Positions 6,750-15,430 of a stretch of DNA of 15,430 bases are shown piece by piece. Origin of the DNA: Collinsella sp. (lineage in GTDB: Bacteria; Actinomycetota; Coriobacteriia; Coriobacteriales; Coriobacteriaceae); contig DXLY01000040.1 in assembly GCA_019414465.1 (NCBI GenBank), positions 1 to 15,430 on the forward strand. Direction: 5' to 3'. A program made the position numbers and the translations under genes. Below the pieces are notes generated by a model that saw only the letters and a program-made list of their open reading frames with translations, did no database searches and was not told the origin of the DNA. The first letter of the stretch is position 1. Each line of letters opens with the position of its first letter.

Positions 6750-8198
6750 TTAATGCACGAGGCGGTAGAAATTCATCGATGCCGCACCCTCGGCGTGCAG
6801 CTCCATCGCCGGAACCGCCGGCGAATAGGTACGGCTCGTAAGTGCCGCCTCGCCGCCATTTGCAAAAATCTCGACCATCGTAGTGTCCGAAAGCGCGCGT
6901 AGGTCGCGAAGCTCGCCGAGCTCAATCGACCTCTGGTCGCGCCCATAGCCTTCGTCACCCATATCGAGGGTAAGCATCCCGTCCGTATAACGCACAAAGA
7001 CACCCTTGCGGATTTCGAGCTCGATCACCTGGGCGCCCTCACAGGAAACCACAAGATCAAACAGGCGGCCCGGCTCCTCAACGGTTTCACCGCCTGTCGC
7101 GCGAACGCAGTCGCCGCGCATCCCCTCAATCTCGTGCGCCGGCTGCTGACAGAGCTTACCATCGCGCATGTTCAGCTCTCTCGGCACCGTCAACGCGCAC
7201 TGCCACCCGCGTGCCACCGTCGGGCTTTCTGCCGTCGCATCGGGGCATCCCGACCATCCGATCATCAAACGCCGACCCGCAGCATCCTCAAAGGACTGCG
7301 GTGCGTAGAAATCAAAGCCGGCATCGACCATCGGGGGCATGCCCTGCCCGGTGATCTTAAAACTCGGCGCCTCCCAATCGGCCTCGATGGGAAACCACAC
7401 GCACTGGTGCGGATTGCGGTAACGCCAACCATCGGCGGACACACCCTGCGGACAGCAAACGAGAATAAGCTCACCATCGAGCTCAAACAGATCGGGGCAC
7501 TCCCACATAAAGCCAAACTTCTCGCCCAACTCAATGCGCGTCGCATAGCTCCAGTCCTCTAGATCGCTCGAGGTATAGACAAGCACGCAGCCGCGGTCGT
7601 CTTTCGTACGAGCGCCCAAAACCATGTAGTAGATACCATCGTGTTCAAGGATCTTGGGGTCGCGTACGTGCGTACCGATATCGTCGGGGTAATCGACCGG
7701 CCCAACAGCCACACGCTTCTTGCCCAATTCGTCGGGATTCTCGGCAACCATATGAATTTGGTTTTGCTCACGGCCCGTCAACACGTAGTCGTAATCATCG
7801 CGGTCAAAATGCTTGACGTTGCCGGTATAGAAGTAGTGAATCTTGCCGTCGTGTACAAAGGCAGAACCAGAATACGCTCCGCTCGAATCCAAATCGGAAT
7901 CGGGGAACAACACGGGGCCGCGATTCTCGTACGTCACAAAATCCTTTGTCGTCAGATGGTTCCAAAGCACTGGACCGCCATGCGCAGCATCGAACGGATC
8001 GTATTGATGATAGATGTGATACGTATCACCAATCTGAACCAAACCGTTGGGGTCGTTGAGCCAGCCAAGCTCAGGCTCCACATGGAACAAAAGCCTATCG
8101 GGGTCGGACGCGATGCGAGCCGCCGTCTCATCCTGTCCAGCTCGCCACTGCTCATAGTCCGCACGCATCACCTTGTTTTTTTGATTAAACATCGCCAT
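6750..8198 (-). CDS. scrB: Sucrose-6-phosphate hydrolase (GH32)
   Basis: The 482-residue protein is a canonical glycoside hydrolase family 32 enzyme. The nucleophile block WLNDPNG (D49), the transition-state block RDP (179-181) and the acid/base block ECPD (E233) are all present and correctly spaced, in a five-bladed propeller followed by a C-terminal beta-sandwich from about residue 340. There is no signal peptide, so it acts in the cytoplasm. Beside a PTS permease, the likely substrate is sucrose-6-phosphate, giving glucose-6-phosphate and fructose. It is the last gene of the operon, 95 bases after the permease gene. The ATG at 8198 has AGAAGG only three bases upstream; the ATG two codons later (8192) has better spacing and may be the real start. 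The symbol is inferred from context; sacA is the equivalent name. Confidence 0.92.
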   Translation of the reverse strand: MAMFNQKNKVMRADYEQWRAGQDETAARIASDPDRLLFHVEPELGWLNDPNGLVQIGDTYHIYHQYDPFDAAHGGPVLWNHLTTKDFVTYENRGPVLFPDSDLDSSGAYSGSAFVHDGKIHYFYTGNVKHFDRDDYDYVLTGREQNQIHMVAENPDELGKKRVAVGPVDYPDDIGTHVRDPKILEHDGIYYMVLGARTKDDRGCVLVYTSSDLEDWSYATRIELGEKFGFMWECPDLFELDGELILVCCPQGVSADGWRYRNPHQCVWFPIEADWEAPSFKITGQGMPPMVDAGFDFYAPQSFEDAAGRRLMIGWSGCPDATAESPTVARGWQCALTVPRELNMRDGKLCQQPAHEIEGMRGDCVRATGGETVEEPGRLFDLVVSCEGAQVIELEIRKGVFVRYTDGMLTLDMGDEGYGRDQRSIELGELRDLRALSDTTMVEIFANGGEAALTSRTYSPAVPAMELHAEGAASMNFYRLVH

Positions 8199-8220
8199 TG
8201 ACCTTCTCGTCTATGGGAAA

Positions 8221-8250
8221 GGACGCTCGACTCACACGAGCCGAACGCCC
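8221..8250 (-). other. Intercistronic hairpin between PTS gene and scrB
   Basis: On the minus strand GGGCGTTCGGCTC, loop GTGT, GAGTCGAGCGTCC pairs at all 13 positions if G-U pairs are allowed (three of them). On the plus strand the same three positions are A-C mismatches. This bias suggests that the structure works in the operon mRNA, for example to stabilise the upstream part or to limit scrB expression. Confidence 0.7.
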
Positions 8251-8293
8251 TTCCTCAAATGGACTTATCCTCAGATTACGCTGAACGGCTCAA

Positions 8294-9745
8294 CTAGAAG
8301 CTGACATCGAAGCCAGCGCCAGCGCCCTCTTCATCAGTGGTCGGCACGCCCTTTGCCTTGTTGTAGGCAAAGATCAAGACGATCGGCACGATAAAGGCGA
8401 TGAGATTGCCAGCCACATACCACATGAGCGTCTCGGGCGTGACGATGAGCAGGCCAAGCACGCCGGTCAGACCCTGACCGATGGCGCGCACCTCAAAGAG
8501 CTTCACGAAGGCACCGCCGCAGCCTGCACCGATGCAAGCGCAGATGAACGGGATGATCGAGTAGCGCATGTTTGCAGCGAAGATAGCGGGCTCGGAGATT
8601 CCGACCAGCGTCGGGATAAAGGACGACATGCAGATGTTGCGCTCTTTGGAATGCTTCTTATGAATGAGGTACATGCCGATGGCGCCGCCGCCCTGGGCGA
8701 TAATGGAAACCGACCAGATGGCCTGGATGTAGTTGAAGCCAGTCGTGGCGACGAGGTTTGCCTCGATACCCTGGATGAACTGATGCGTACCGGTAACGAC
8801 AAGCGGCTGCAGGAACGCGGCGAAGACAAAGGCACCAAAGACGCCCATCCTGTTGTACAGGATATCGATTACGCCGCCGAGGACGTCGCCGATCAGGTTG
8901 CCGAGCGGGCCGAACACGGTGAACAGGGCGACGTTAGCAAGAATCAGGGTAACGGTCGGGACAAAGACGAACGAAACGACCTCGGGGATGTACTTCTGGG
9001 CAATCTTTTCGACCTTGGCCATAAACCAGGCAGTCAGGATTGCAGGGAACACGCCGCCCTGGAAAGCAACCATGGGAATGGATAGCGGACCAAAGTTCCA
9101 GTACTCAGCACCCGTCGGGTCCATAACGAACGTGTTGCGGTTCATAAGGCTCGGGTGAACCATGACGATACCGACGAGGATGCCCAGGATCGGGTTACCG
9201 CCAAAACGCTTGACCGCGCTGTACATAACCAGGACAGGCAGGTAGTCGAACGTGGTGGCGATAATGGCAAAGAAGCTTGCGAGGTTCTTGAGGAACTCGC
9301 TGTGATCGGCGAGGCTGCCTTCCATGCCAAAGAGGCCGTTGGCAACGATCAGCGACTTAAGGCCGATGATGATTGCAGCGCCGACGAAGGCAGGAATGAT
9401 GGGGATAAAGATATCCGAGAATACCTTGAGGACCGAGAAGAACTTGCCCTTCTTGTCCGCCTCGGCGCCCTTGACCTCGGAAGCACTGATCTCCTTAACG
9501 CCCGTCAGAGCCATAAACTCATCGTAAACCTTGTTGACGGTACCGGTACCGAAGATGATCATGAGCTGGCCGCTGTTGTACAGCACGCCCTTGACGCCAT
9601 CGATGTTCTCGAGCTCGGCCTTGTTGTATTTGCTCGTATCCTTGAGCACCAGACGCAGACGGGTCACGCAATGCGTGGCGCCCTCGATGTTCTCCAGTCC
9701 GCCGACGTTGTCGACGACTTGCTGGGACACTGCCTTGTAGTCCAT
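8294..9745 (-). CDS. scrA: PTS sucrose-type permease, EIIBC
   Basis: The 483-residue membrane protein takes up and phosphorylates a sugar. The EIIB domain comes first (about residues 1-90), with the phosphorylated cysteine C26 in GATHCVTRLRLVLKD. The EIIC domain follows, with many hydrophobic segments (for example FIPIIPAFVGAAIIIGL and FVFAAFLQPLVV) and the substrate loop GISEPAIFAANMRY. No EIIA domain is fused, so it must use a separate EIIA, as sucrose permeases commonly do. The adjacent sucrose-6-phosphate hydrolase makes sucrose the best substrate guess; trehalose or beta-glucoside permeases have the same layout. I chose the ATG at 9745, with GGAG six bases upstream, over an ATG four codons earlier that nearly touches its AAGG site. 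It is the middle gene of the operon, 45 bases after the GH32-like gene. Confidence 0.9.
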   Translation of the reverse strand: MDYKAVSQQVVDNVGGLENIEGATHCVTRLRLVLKDTSKYNKAELENIDGVKGVLYNSGQLMIIFGTGTVNKVYDEFMALTGVKEISASEVKGAEADKKGKFFSVLKVFSDIFIPIIPAFVGAAIIIGLKSLIVANGLFGMEGSLADHSEFLKNLASFFAIIATTFDYLPVLVMYSAVKRFGGNPILGILVGIVMVHPSLMNRNTFVMDPTGAEYWNFGPLSIPMVAFQGGVFPAILTAWFMAKVEKIAQKYIPEVVSFVFVPTVTLILANVALFTVFGPLGNLIGDVLGGVIDILYNRMGVFGAFVFAAFLQPLVVTGTHQFIQGIEANLVATTGFNYIQAIWSVSIIAQGGGAIGMYLIHKKHSKERNICMSSFIPTLVGISEPAIFAANMRYSIIPFICACIGAGCGGAFVKLFEVRAIGQGLTGVLGLLIVTPETLMWYVAGNLIAFIVPIVLIFAYNKAKGVPTTDEEGAGAGFDVSF

Positions 9746-9790
9746 GTTCCTCTCCATTCCTTTTCTAAATCATAAAACGGTTCGTTGCCG

Positions 9791-11173
9791 CTACAGAGAC
9801 GCGATCGTTGCGTTTGCGCACTTGAGCGCACCGTCGGTGACGGTAAGCGCCACACCCTGGCCCTGCTTGTTGCAGAAGCGAGCGTTGAGCGCAACATCAT
9901 CGACAAAGATGGTCGCGATGTCGTCGTCGACGACCAGACGCACATGGTGAGTGCCCTCGCCCTTAAAGAACAACGGACGCTCGAGGCCCATGTTGTTGAC
10001 CTGGAACCACGGATACTGGGGGGCCGCCGTAAACTCGAGTTTGCCCTCACGCAGGTTGGCGCGGAACTCATAGGCAAGACCGGACTCGGCGTCCTCGGCA
10101 AGCTTCACCGAGAAGCCGGCAGCGTCACCGGCGAGCTCGATGTCGGCGTCGAGCATATAGGTAGAACCGGCATCCGCGGCGAGCACCTGCTCGACCTTGC
10201 CCGACTCGCACGAAAGCTCAAAGGCCTCGACTGCCTTAGCCTCGCCAAAGGCGCCAAGCATGCTGTCGGGAAGCTTGGTGCCGAGCGTTCCGTCGGCACG
10301 CTGAACGATCTCGAGAGGCATAAAAGTGCCACCCCACAGGTAAGAGCTGGGGTCGCCGCCCTCGTCGCGCGTAGGAACCCAACCAAAGAGAACGCGGCGC
10401 TCGCCGTCAAATGCGGTACGTGCAGCATAGTACGCGCGGCCATCGAAGGAATCGTCCGCAGGAGTGATCCAAGGACCGTTGATAGAGCGAGACATGCGGT
10501 AACGGGTCTTGTTGCCATCACTGTACTCAGAGAACACCAGATACCACCAGTCGCCCATCTTAAAGAGATCAGGCATCTCGAACATGGTGTACAGGCCCGG
10601 ATTCCACCAGTCGCCCTGGAACTCCCAGGTATCCAGGTCCTTGGAGGTGAACTTGACCAGACGACCGGTCATCAGACGCTTGTCCTCGCCCACACGCGTG
10701 CCGAGGATGAGCATGTACTCTTCGTTCTCCTCATCCCAAAGAACAAAGGGATCGCGCCAGTTGCGGTCATCGTAACCCTCCTGGGGCGGAAGCAGCGTCT
10801 CGGCGATGTTCTTCTCCCACTTGACGGCGTCGTCACTCGTTGCGTGAAGAAGAACCTGCTTCATCAAGCGCGCGCGGACCTTATCGCGATTGCAACCAGT
10901 GTAGAGCGCATGGTACTTGTCGCCCACCTTAAACACTGTGCCGGCATAAACATACTGGTCGACTTCCTCGTCGCCGCCACGCTCAAGGCTCTCGCCAAAG
11001 TCCTTGTAGTTGACGAAATCCTTGGTCGTCGCGAGTGCCCAGCCAAACGGCTCTCCGAAAGGTCCGGGGTTACGCGTGTCACGCTGATGATAGAGATAGA
11101 ACGTGCCGTCCTCGCCGTACGGCATGATGTCGCCTACCCAAATTCCCTCAGGCTGGTAATACACCTTGTGCAT
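9791..11173 (-). CDS. Atypical GH32-like glycoside hydrolase
   Basis: The 460-residue protein has a GH32-type propeller but an altered first motif. In place of W-x-N-D-P-N-G it reads IWVGDIMPYG (D15 as likely nucleophile). The second motif is intact, NWRDPFVLWD (R140-D141-P142), and the third reads FEMPDLF (E199) instead of ECPD. A C-terminal beta-sandwich region follows (about 315-460). It has no signal peptide, so it acts in the cytoplasm on something already imported. As the first gene of the sucrose operon it probably cleaves a fructoside or related furanoside, perhaps one phosphorylated by the PTS, but the substrate cannot be read from the sequence. I chose the ATG at 11173 because AAAGGAAG lies just before it and because the upstream start at 11218 would overlap the -10 box of the promoter. 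Confidence 0.8.
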   Translation of the reverse strand: MHKVYYQPEGIWVGDIMPYGEDGTFYLYHQRDTRNPGPFGEPFGWALATTKDFVNYKDFGESLERGGDEEVDQYVYAGTVFKVGDKYHALYTGCNRDKVRARLMKQVLLHATSDDAVKWEKNIAETLLPPQEGYDDRNWRDPFVLWDEENEEYMLILGTRVGEDKRLMTGRLVKFTSKDLDTWEFQGDWWNPGLYTMFEMPDLFKMGDWWYLVFSEYSDGNKTRYRMSRSINGPWITPADDSFDGRAYYAARTAFDGERRVLFGWVPTRDEGGDPSSYLWGGTFMPLEIVQRADGTLGTKLPDSMLGAFGEAKAVEAFELSCESGKVEQVLAADAGSTYMLDADIELAGDAAGFSVKLAEDAESGLAYEFRANLREGKLEFTAAPQYPWFQVNNMGLERPLFFKGEGTHHVRLVVDDDIATIFVDDVALNARFCNKQGQGVALTVTDGALKCANATIASL

Positions 11174-11216
11174 CCGAGACTTCCTTTCCCACAAGATACT
11201 AACTCGGTACAACTGC

Positions 11217-11245
11217 AAGATATGTCAATCGTTTTCATATGTCAA
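11217..11245 (-). promoter_or_regulatory. Promoter of the sucrose operon
   Basis: On the minus strand TTGACA (11245-11240) is followed after exactly 17 bases by TATCTT (11222-11217). It lies about 45 bases before the chosen start of the GH32-like gene. Both LacI-type operators overlap it. Confidence 0.75.
11223..11239. promoter_or_regulatory. LacI-type operator O1
   Basis: TGTCAATCGTTTTCATA is an imperfect palindrome around a central CG, the usual form for LacI-family sites. It exactly fills the 17-base spacer between the -35 and -10 boxes. Confidence 0.75.
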
Positions 11246-11256
11246 ACGTTTTCACA
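11240..11256. promoter_or_regulatory. LacI-type operator O2
   Basis: TGTCAAACGTTTTCACA, centred 17 bases from O1, covers the -35 box. It is a better palindrome than O1 (TGTCAAA/TTTTCACA around CG). Confidence 0.78.
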
Positions 11257-11285
11257 TCAATACGTCTTTTCGCAGTTCCAGTCGT

Positions 11286-11317
11286 CGGCAAACGGTTGAC
11301 ATATGCCGGCGAACGGT
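11286..11317. repeat. Intergenic motif S2, overlapping a possible third operator
   Basis: This stretch is the partner of the one at 6658-6689. Its AAACGGTTGACATATG part also resembles the reverse complement of O2 (AAACGTTTGACATATG) with one change, so it may be a degenerate upstream operator about 46 bases from O2. It lies between the end of the regulator gene and the operon promoter. Confidence 0.4.
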
Positions 11318-11357
11318 CATCAGAGGCGTTTGAGGAATTCTTTTGGCACGGGATGAA

Positions 11358-12368
11358 CTACGCGGTTTTGCCCTCAATGAGTTCAACGGGGAGCTTGATA
11401 TTCGATTCAGGATTATCGCCGTTAACAAGAGCGATGATGGATTGCGCCGCGAGCTCTCCGATGCGATCGATATCTTGGCGTACGGTTGTTAAGTCAGGCA
11501 TAAACGTCATAGTGCGGCGGGCACCATCCGCGCCCACGACCTTAATATCGTCCGGAGCGCTCAAGCCGCGCTGCTTCATAATGTTGAGACAGATGGCCGC
11601 CATCGTGTCGTCTCCCGCAAAGATGCCGTCAATATCGGGGTTCTCATCGAGGATCTTCGCAACGACCGCGCTCTTTTCGTCATCGGGCTTAACGAACTCG
11701 ACCTCACGGACAAGCGCGGGCAAACCGGCCTGCTCAACAACATCGAGGTAGGCATCGGTACGCTTATTGGCAGGCATGCGCATGCGGCTATTGCTGCGCA
11801 GGCACAGGATGCGTGAACACCCGTCATCGATCAGGCGACGCGTGGCAAGTTCGCCGATGCTATAGCTGTCGCTCGCAATCTGAACAGAGGCCTCGCCAAG
11901 GTCGCAGTCGATACCAACCAGGCTCAAGCCCATCTCGGCATATGCCTCAGCACCGATATTGAGGGAGTTGACGATGACGCCGTCGACCATATTGCGGCGG
12001 AGCATGTCAATATAGGAACGCTCAAGATCGGGTCGATTGGCGCTGTTGCACAGCAACATCTTAAAGCCGTTTTCCGCCAACGTGCGCTCGACCGCCTGCA
12101 CAACCTGAGCATGGAACGGGCTGCTCACAAAGGGAACGATCATGCCGATAAGGTTCAGGCGACCGTTGAGCATGGCACGGGCGATATCGTTGGGCGTATA
12201 GTTGATGCGCTCCATCGCGGCATGGACCTTATCGCGGGTTTCTTGGCTAATATAGCCGCGATTATTAAGCACGCGAGATACCGTAGTGGGCGAAACCCCC
12301 GCCACCGCTGCAACTTCCTTGATGCCAGGCTTAGCAGAATCCTTAGAACGAGCGCCCTCGCGAGCCAT
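11358..12368 (-). CDS. LacI-family transcriptional regulator of the sucrose operon
   Basis: The 336-residue protein has the LacI layout: a helix-turn-helix IKEVAAVAGVSPTTVSRVLN (about residues 16-35), the hinge helix INYTPNDIARAMLNGR, then a periplasmic-binding-protein-like sugar domain starting LIGMIVPFVSSPFHAQVV. It probably represses the downstream genes until sucrose or a derivative binds. Evidence for the target is positional: three LacI-type palindromes lie before the GH32-like gene and before this gene itself, suggesting autoregulation. I chose the ATG at 12368, preceded by GGGGGAGGG at good spacing. An ATG at 12389 lies inside the operator and lacks a ribosome site. The gene ends 184 bases before the operon. 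It could be called scrR by function, but the ligand is unproven. Confidence 0.9.
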   Translation of the reverse strand: MAREGARSKDSAKPGIKEVAAVAGVSPTTVSRVLNNRGYISQETRDKVHAAMERINYTPNDIARAMLNGRLNLIGMIVPFVSSPFHAQVVQAVERTLAENGFKMLLCNSANRPDLERSYIDMLRRNMVDGVIVNSLNIGAEAYAEMGLSLVGIDCDLGEASVQIASDSYSIGELATRRLIDDGCSRILCLRSNSRMRMPANKRTDAYLDVVEQAGLPALVREVEFVKPDDEKSAVVAKILDENPDIDGIFAGDDTMAAICLNIMKQRGLSAPDDIKVVGADGARRTMTFMPDLTTVRQDIDRIGELAAQSIIALVNGDNPESNIKLPVELIEGKTA

Positions 12369-12388
12369 AGCACCCTCCCCCATCAACA

Positions 12389-12405
12389 TGTCATACGTTT
12401 ACATA
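12389..12405. promoter_or_regulatory. LacI-type operator O3 in front of the regulator gene
   Basis: TGTCATACGTTTACATA has the same pattern as O1 and O2 and lies about 20 bases before the regulator start. A TATGCT word on the minus strand (12418-12413) could be the -10 box; no convincing -35 is seen. A weaker resemblance lies near 12454-12469 (AAGTAAACGACTCAT). Confidence 0.65.
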
Positions 12406-12492
12406 CGAACAAAGCATACCCCAACAACAGCGGGAAGACGGTAACAGTACAAGTAAGTAAACGACTCATCCAAATAATTAGGAGAGTTTCGC

Positions 12493-12673
12493 CTAAAGGG
12501 TGACTACACAGGACCCCGCCGGGGCTGCTTGGGCTATCTCCCAAAATATTCCGCAGGACGCAAGAAGCCCTCGCCGCACGAAGTGCGCAGCGAGGGTTTC
12601 TTGCATGTCCGAGGACGTTTTGGGAGGTAACCCAAACAGCCCCGGCGATCCTGCGGGAGTTAAATCCCTTTAG
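12493..12673. repeat. Large nested inverted repeat after the glycyl-radical gene (copy gamma)
   Basis: The outer arms CTAAAGGG (12493-12500) and CCCTTTAG (12666-12673) include the stop codon of the minus-strand gene ending at 12670. The middle arms (12517-12546 and 12618-12647) match at 27 of 30 positions. The inner arms GCAAGAAGCCCTCGC (12560-12574) and GCGAGGGTTTCTTGC (12590-12604) differ at one, with a GCAC-GAA-GTGC tip. Between middle and inner stems lies an unpaired 12-by-12 segment; read on the gene strand it is GTCCTCGGACAT opposite GTCCTGCGGAAT, nearly as in the copy after thrB and in the same orientation to the gene. With operator O3 it accounts for the gene-free stretch 12369-12669. 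Confidence 0.88.
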
Positions 12674-12921
12674 AACTTGTCGTGGAAGGTACGCGAAATG
12701 ACCTCGTCCTGCTGCTCCTTGGTGAGCGTGTGGAAGTTCACGGCATAGCCGGAAACGCGGATGGTCAGCTGCGGGTACTTCTCGGGGTGAGCCTGAGCGT
12801 CGAGCAGCGTCTCACGGTTGAAGACGTTGATGTTCAGGTGGTGGCCACCCTTCTCGGCGTAAGCGTCGAGCATGTGGACCAGGTTATCGGCCTGAGTCTC
12901 GGAAACTTCAGAAACCTTCAT
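12670..12921 (-). CDS. Free-standing glycyl-radical domain of pyruvate formate-lyase
   Basis: The 83-residue protein is the C-terminal domain of pyruvate formate-lyase and nothing else. QLTIRVSGYAVNFHTLTKEQ (residues 51-70) holds the radical glycine, G58, in the RVSGYAV signature. GGHHLNINVFNRETLLDAQ (about 25-43) matches the preceding part of the E. coli enzyme, and VISRTFHDKF is the usual end. The ATG at 12921 has GAAGGAG seven bases upstream; a longer frame would add 15 unrelated, arginine-rich residues. It resembles GrcA/YfiD, the spare part that rescues oxygen-cleaved pyruvate formate-lyase. Here, however, the large protein upstream lacks its own radical domain, so this one is probably an obligate subunit and the target of PflA. 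It lies 85 bases after the large-subunit gene. Confidence 0.92.
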   Translation of the reverse strand: MKVSEVSETQADNLVHMLDAYAEKGGHHLNINVFNRETLLDAQAHPEKYPQLTIRVSGYAVNFHTLTKEQQDEVISRTFHDKF

Positions 12922-12944
12922 AATGTGTCTCCTTCGATTGATAG

Positions 12945-12964
12945 GCGCCGGCCGAAACCGGCGC
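12945..12964 (-). other. GC hairpin just upstream of the glycyl-radical gene
   Basis: GCGCCGG and CCGGCGC form a seven-base-pair stem around a six-base loop; with two bulges it extends to about 13 pairs. There is no T tract, and it ends close to the ribosome site of the small gene, so partial termination, RNA processing or translational control are all possible. Confidence 0.6.
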
Positions 12965-12980
12965 ACTAATCAGTAATCGT

Positions 12981-13005
12981 TATTGTTAGTATAGCACTAA
13001 CAATA
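12981..13005. promoter_or_regulatory. Palindrome with extended -10 word directly after the large-subunit gene
   Basis: TATTGTTAGT and ACTAACAATA are perfect ten-base arms around five bases, starting one base after the stop codon of the large gene. On the minus strand the centre reads TGCTATACT, a good extended -10 sequence. It could be an internal promoter for the small gene with a symmetric operator over it, or an mRNA hairpin. The half-sites TTGTTA/TAACAA recall Rex sites, but the spacing is three bases too long. Confidence 0.45.
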
Positions 13006-13006
13006 G

Positions 13007-15058
<2,052 letters not shown>

Positions 15059-15430
15059 TGTGTAACCACGCTCCTAGTTACGTGTAATGCGGCGCTCTCT
15101 CACACCGCTGCTTATTGAATTCTTGAATGTTAGACCTGCATGACCGGCTTCATTCGCTTTCCGCCGCACATTAGCACAGGGAAAAACGTTTATTCACCTT
15201 GGTCTTGCAACCCTAAACCCAAGATTTCACCCGTTAGTGAAGGATAACATAGCCACCCCCTTCATCAGGGCTGTTATATGTTCCTTTTTTCATACCATTA
15301 TGGCGTTTTTAACAAATCCGCAGGAAATGCGAGCGCGAACAACTACCGTTCACCGATTTGTATGTTATTTTTCCTTGCCTTTGTACGACGTTCGCTCTAG
15401 CTGTTATGCCAGCTTTAGCAGGGTAAAGTG
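15059..15430. promoter_or_regulatory. Gene-free leader region upstream of pflB
   Basis: About 370 bases hold no coding frame that I can support and are more AT-rich than the genes. Visible elements are a dyad TTCAC-six bases-GTGAA at 15226-15241, the motif ACCGTTCACCG at 15345-15355 that resembles the sites flanking the sucrose operon, and CAAATC/GATTTG (15313-15318, 15355-15360) around the latter. The pflB promoter must lie here or beyond the window edge, but I cannot pick a convincing -35/-10 pair. Confidence 0.45.

Noticed and set aside
9785..11299. Long plus-strand frame (504 codons) opposite the GH32-like gene
   Set aside because: It covers the opposing gene, its promoter and operators. 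The opposing frame has clear GH32 motifs, while this one shows none.
12981..13005. A Rex (NADH-sensing) operator after the large subunit gene
   Set aside because: The half-sites TTGTTA and TAACAA fit, but the distance between them is three bases longer than in known Rex sites, so I list only a generic palindrome.

Overview
The window looks like a chromosomal segment of a high-GC, anaerobic, fermentative Actinobacterium, most likely a Collinsella-type member of the Coriobacteriia. This is an inference from codon and base composition and from the gene set (pyruvate formate-lyase fermentation, PTS sucrose uptake); no rRNA or other marker gene is present to prove it. I see no CRISPR array, tRNA, rRNA, transposase or prophage gene.

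Left region (1-3054): amino-acid synthesis from aspartate. The start of an aspartokinase gene (minus strand, cut by the window edge) diverges from threonine synthase (thrC), which ends in a clear GNRA-loop terminator. Homoserine kinase (thrB) follows. A nested inverted repeat lies between thrC and thrB, and a second, longer one lies just after thrB.

Middle region (3132-6472): a minus-strand series of housekeeping genes: the ribosome-assembly GTPase engB, the methylthioadenosine/S-adenosylhomocysteine nucleosidase, the pyruvate formate-lyase activating enzyme pflA, and a DegV-family fatty-acid-binding protein.

Sucrose region (6658-12405): a minus-strand operon reading GH32-like hydrolase, PTS EIIBC permease, sucrose-6-phosphate hydrolase, preceded by a LacI-family regulator. 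LacI-type operators overlap the operon promoter, one of them exactly filling the spacer between the -35 and -10 boxes, and another lies in front of the regulator gene. Sucrose would enter as sucrose-6-phosphate and be cleaved inside the cell. The role of the second, atypical GH32-like enzyme is unknown.

Right region (12493-15430): a pyruvate formate-lyase that is split into two genes. The 683-residue protein carries the Cys-Cys active site but stops before the glycyl-radical domain. An 83-residue protein encoded just downstream carries that domain alone. Together they equal one normal-length enzyme. The activating enzyme that would install the radical is pflA, about 7 kb away. A gene-free leader of about 370 bases lies upstream.

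The most notable observations are the split pyruvate formate-lyase and a family of large nested inverted repeats (three copies, at 1868-1979, 2870-3054 and 12493-12673). Their stems have unrelated sequences, but they share a conserved unpaired segment pair (GTCCT... opposite TGCGGAA...). In two copies the outer stem includes the stop codon of the preceding gene.
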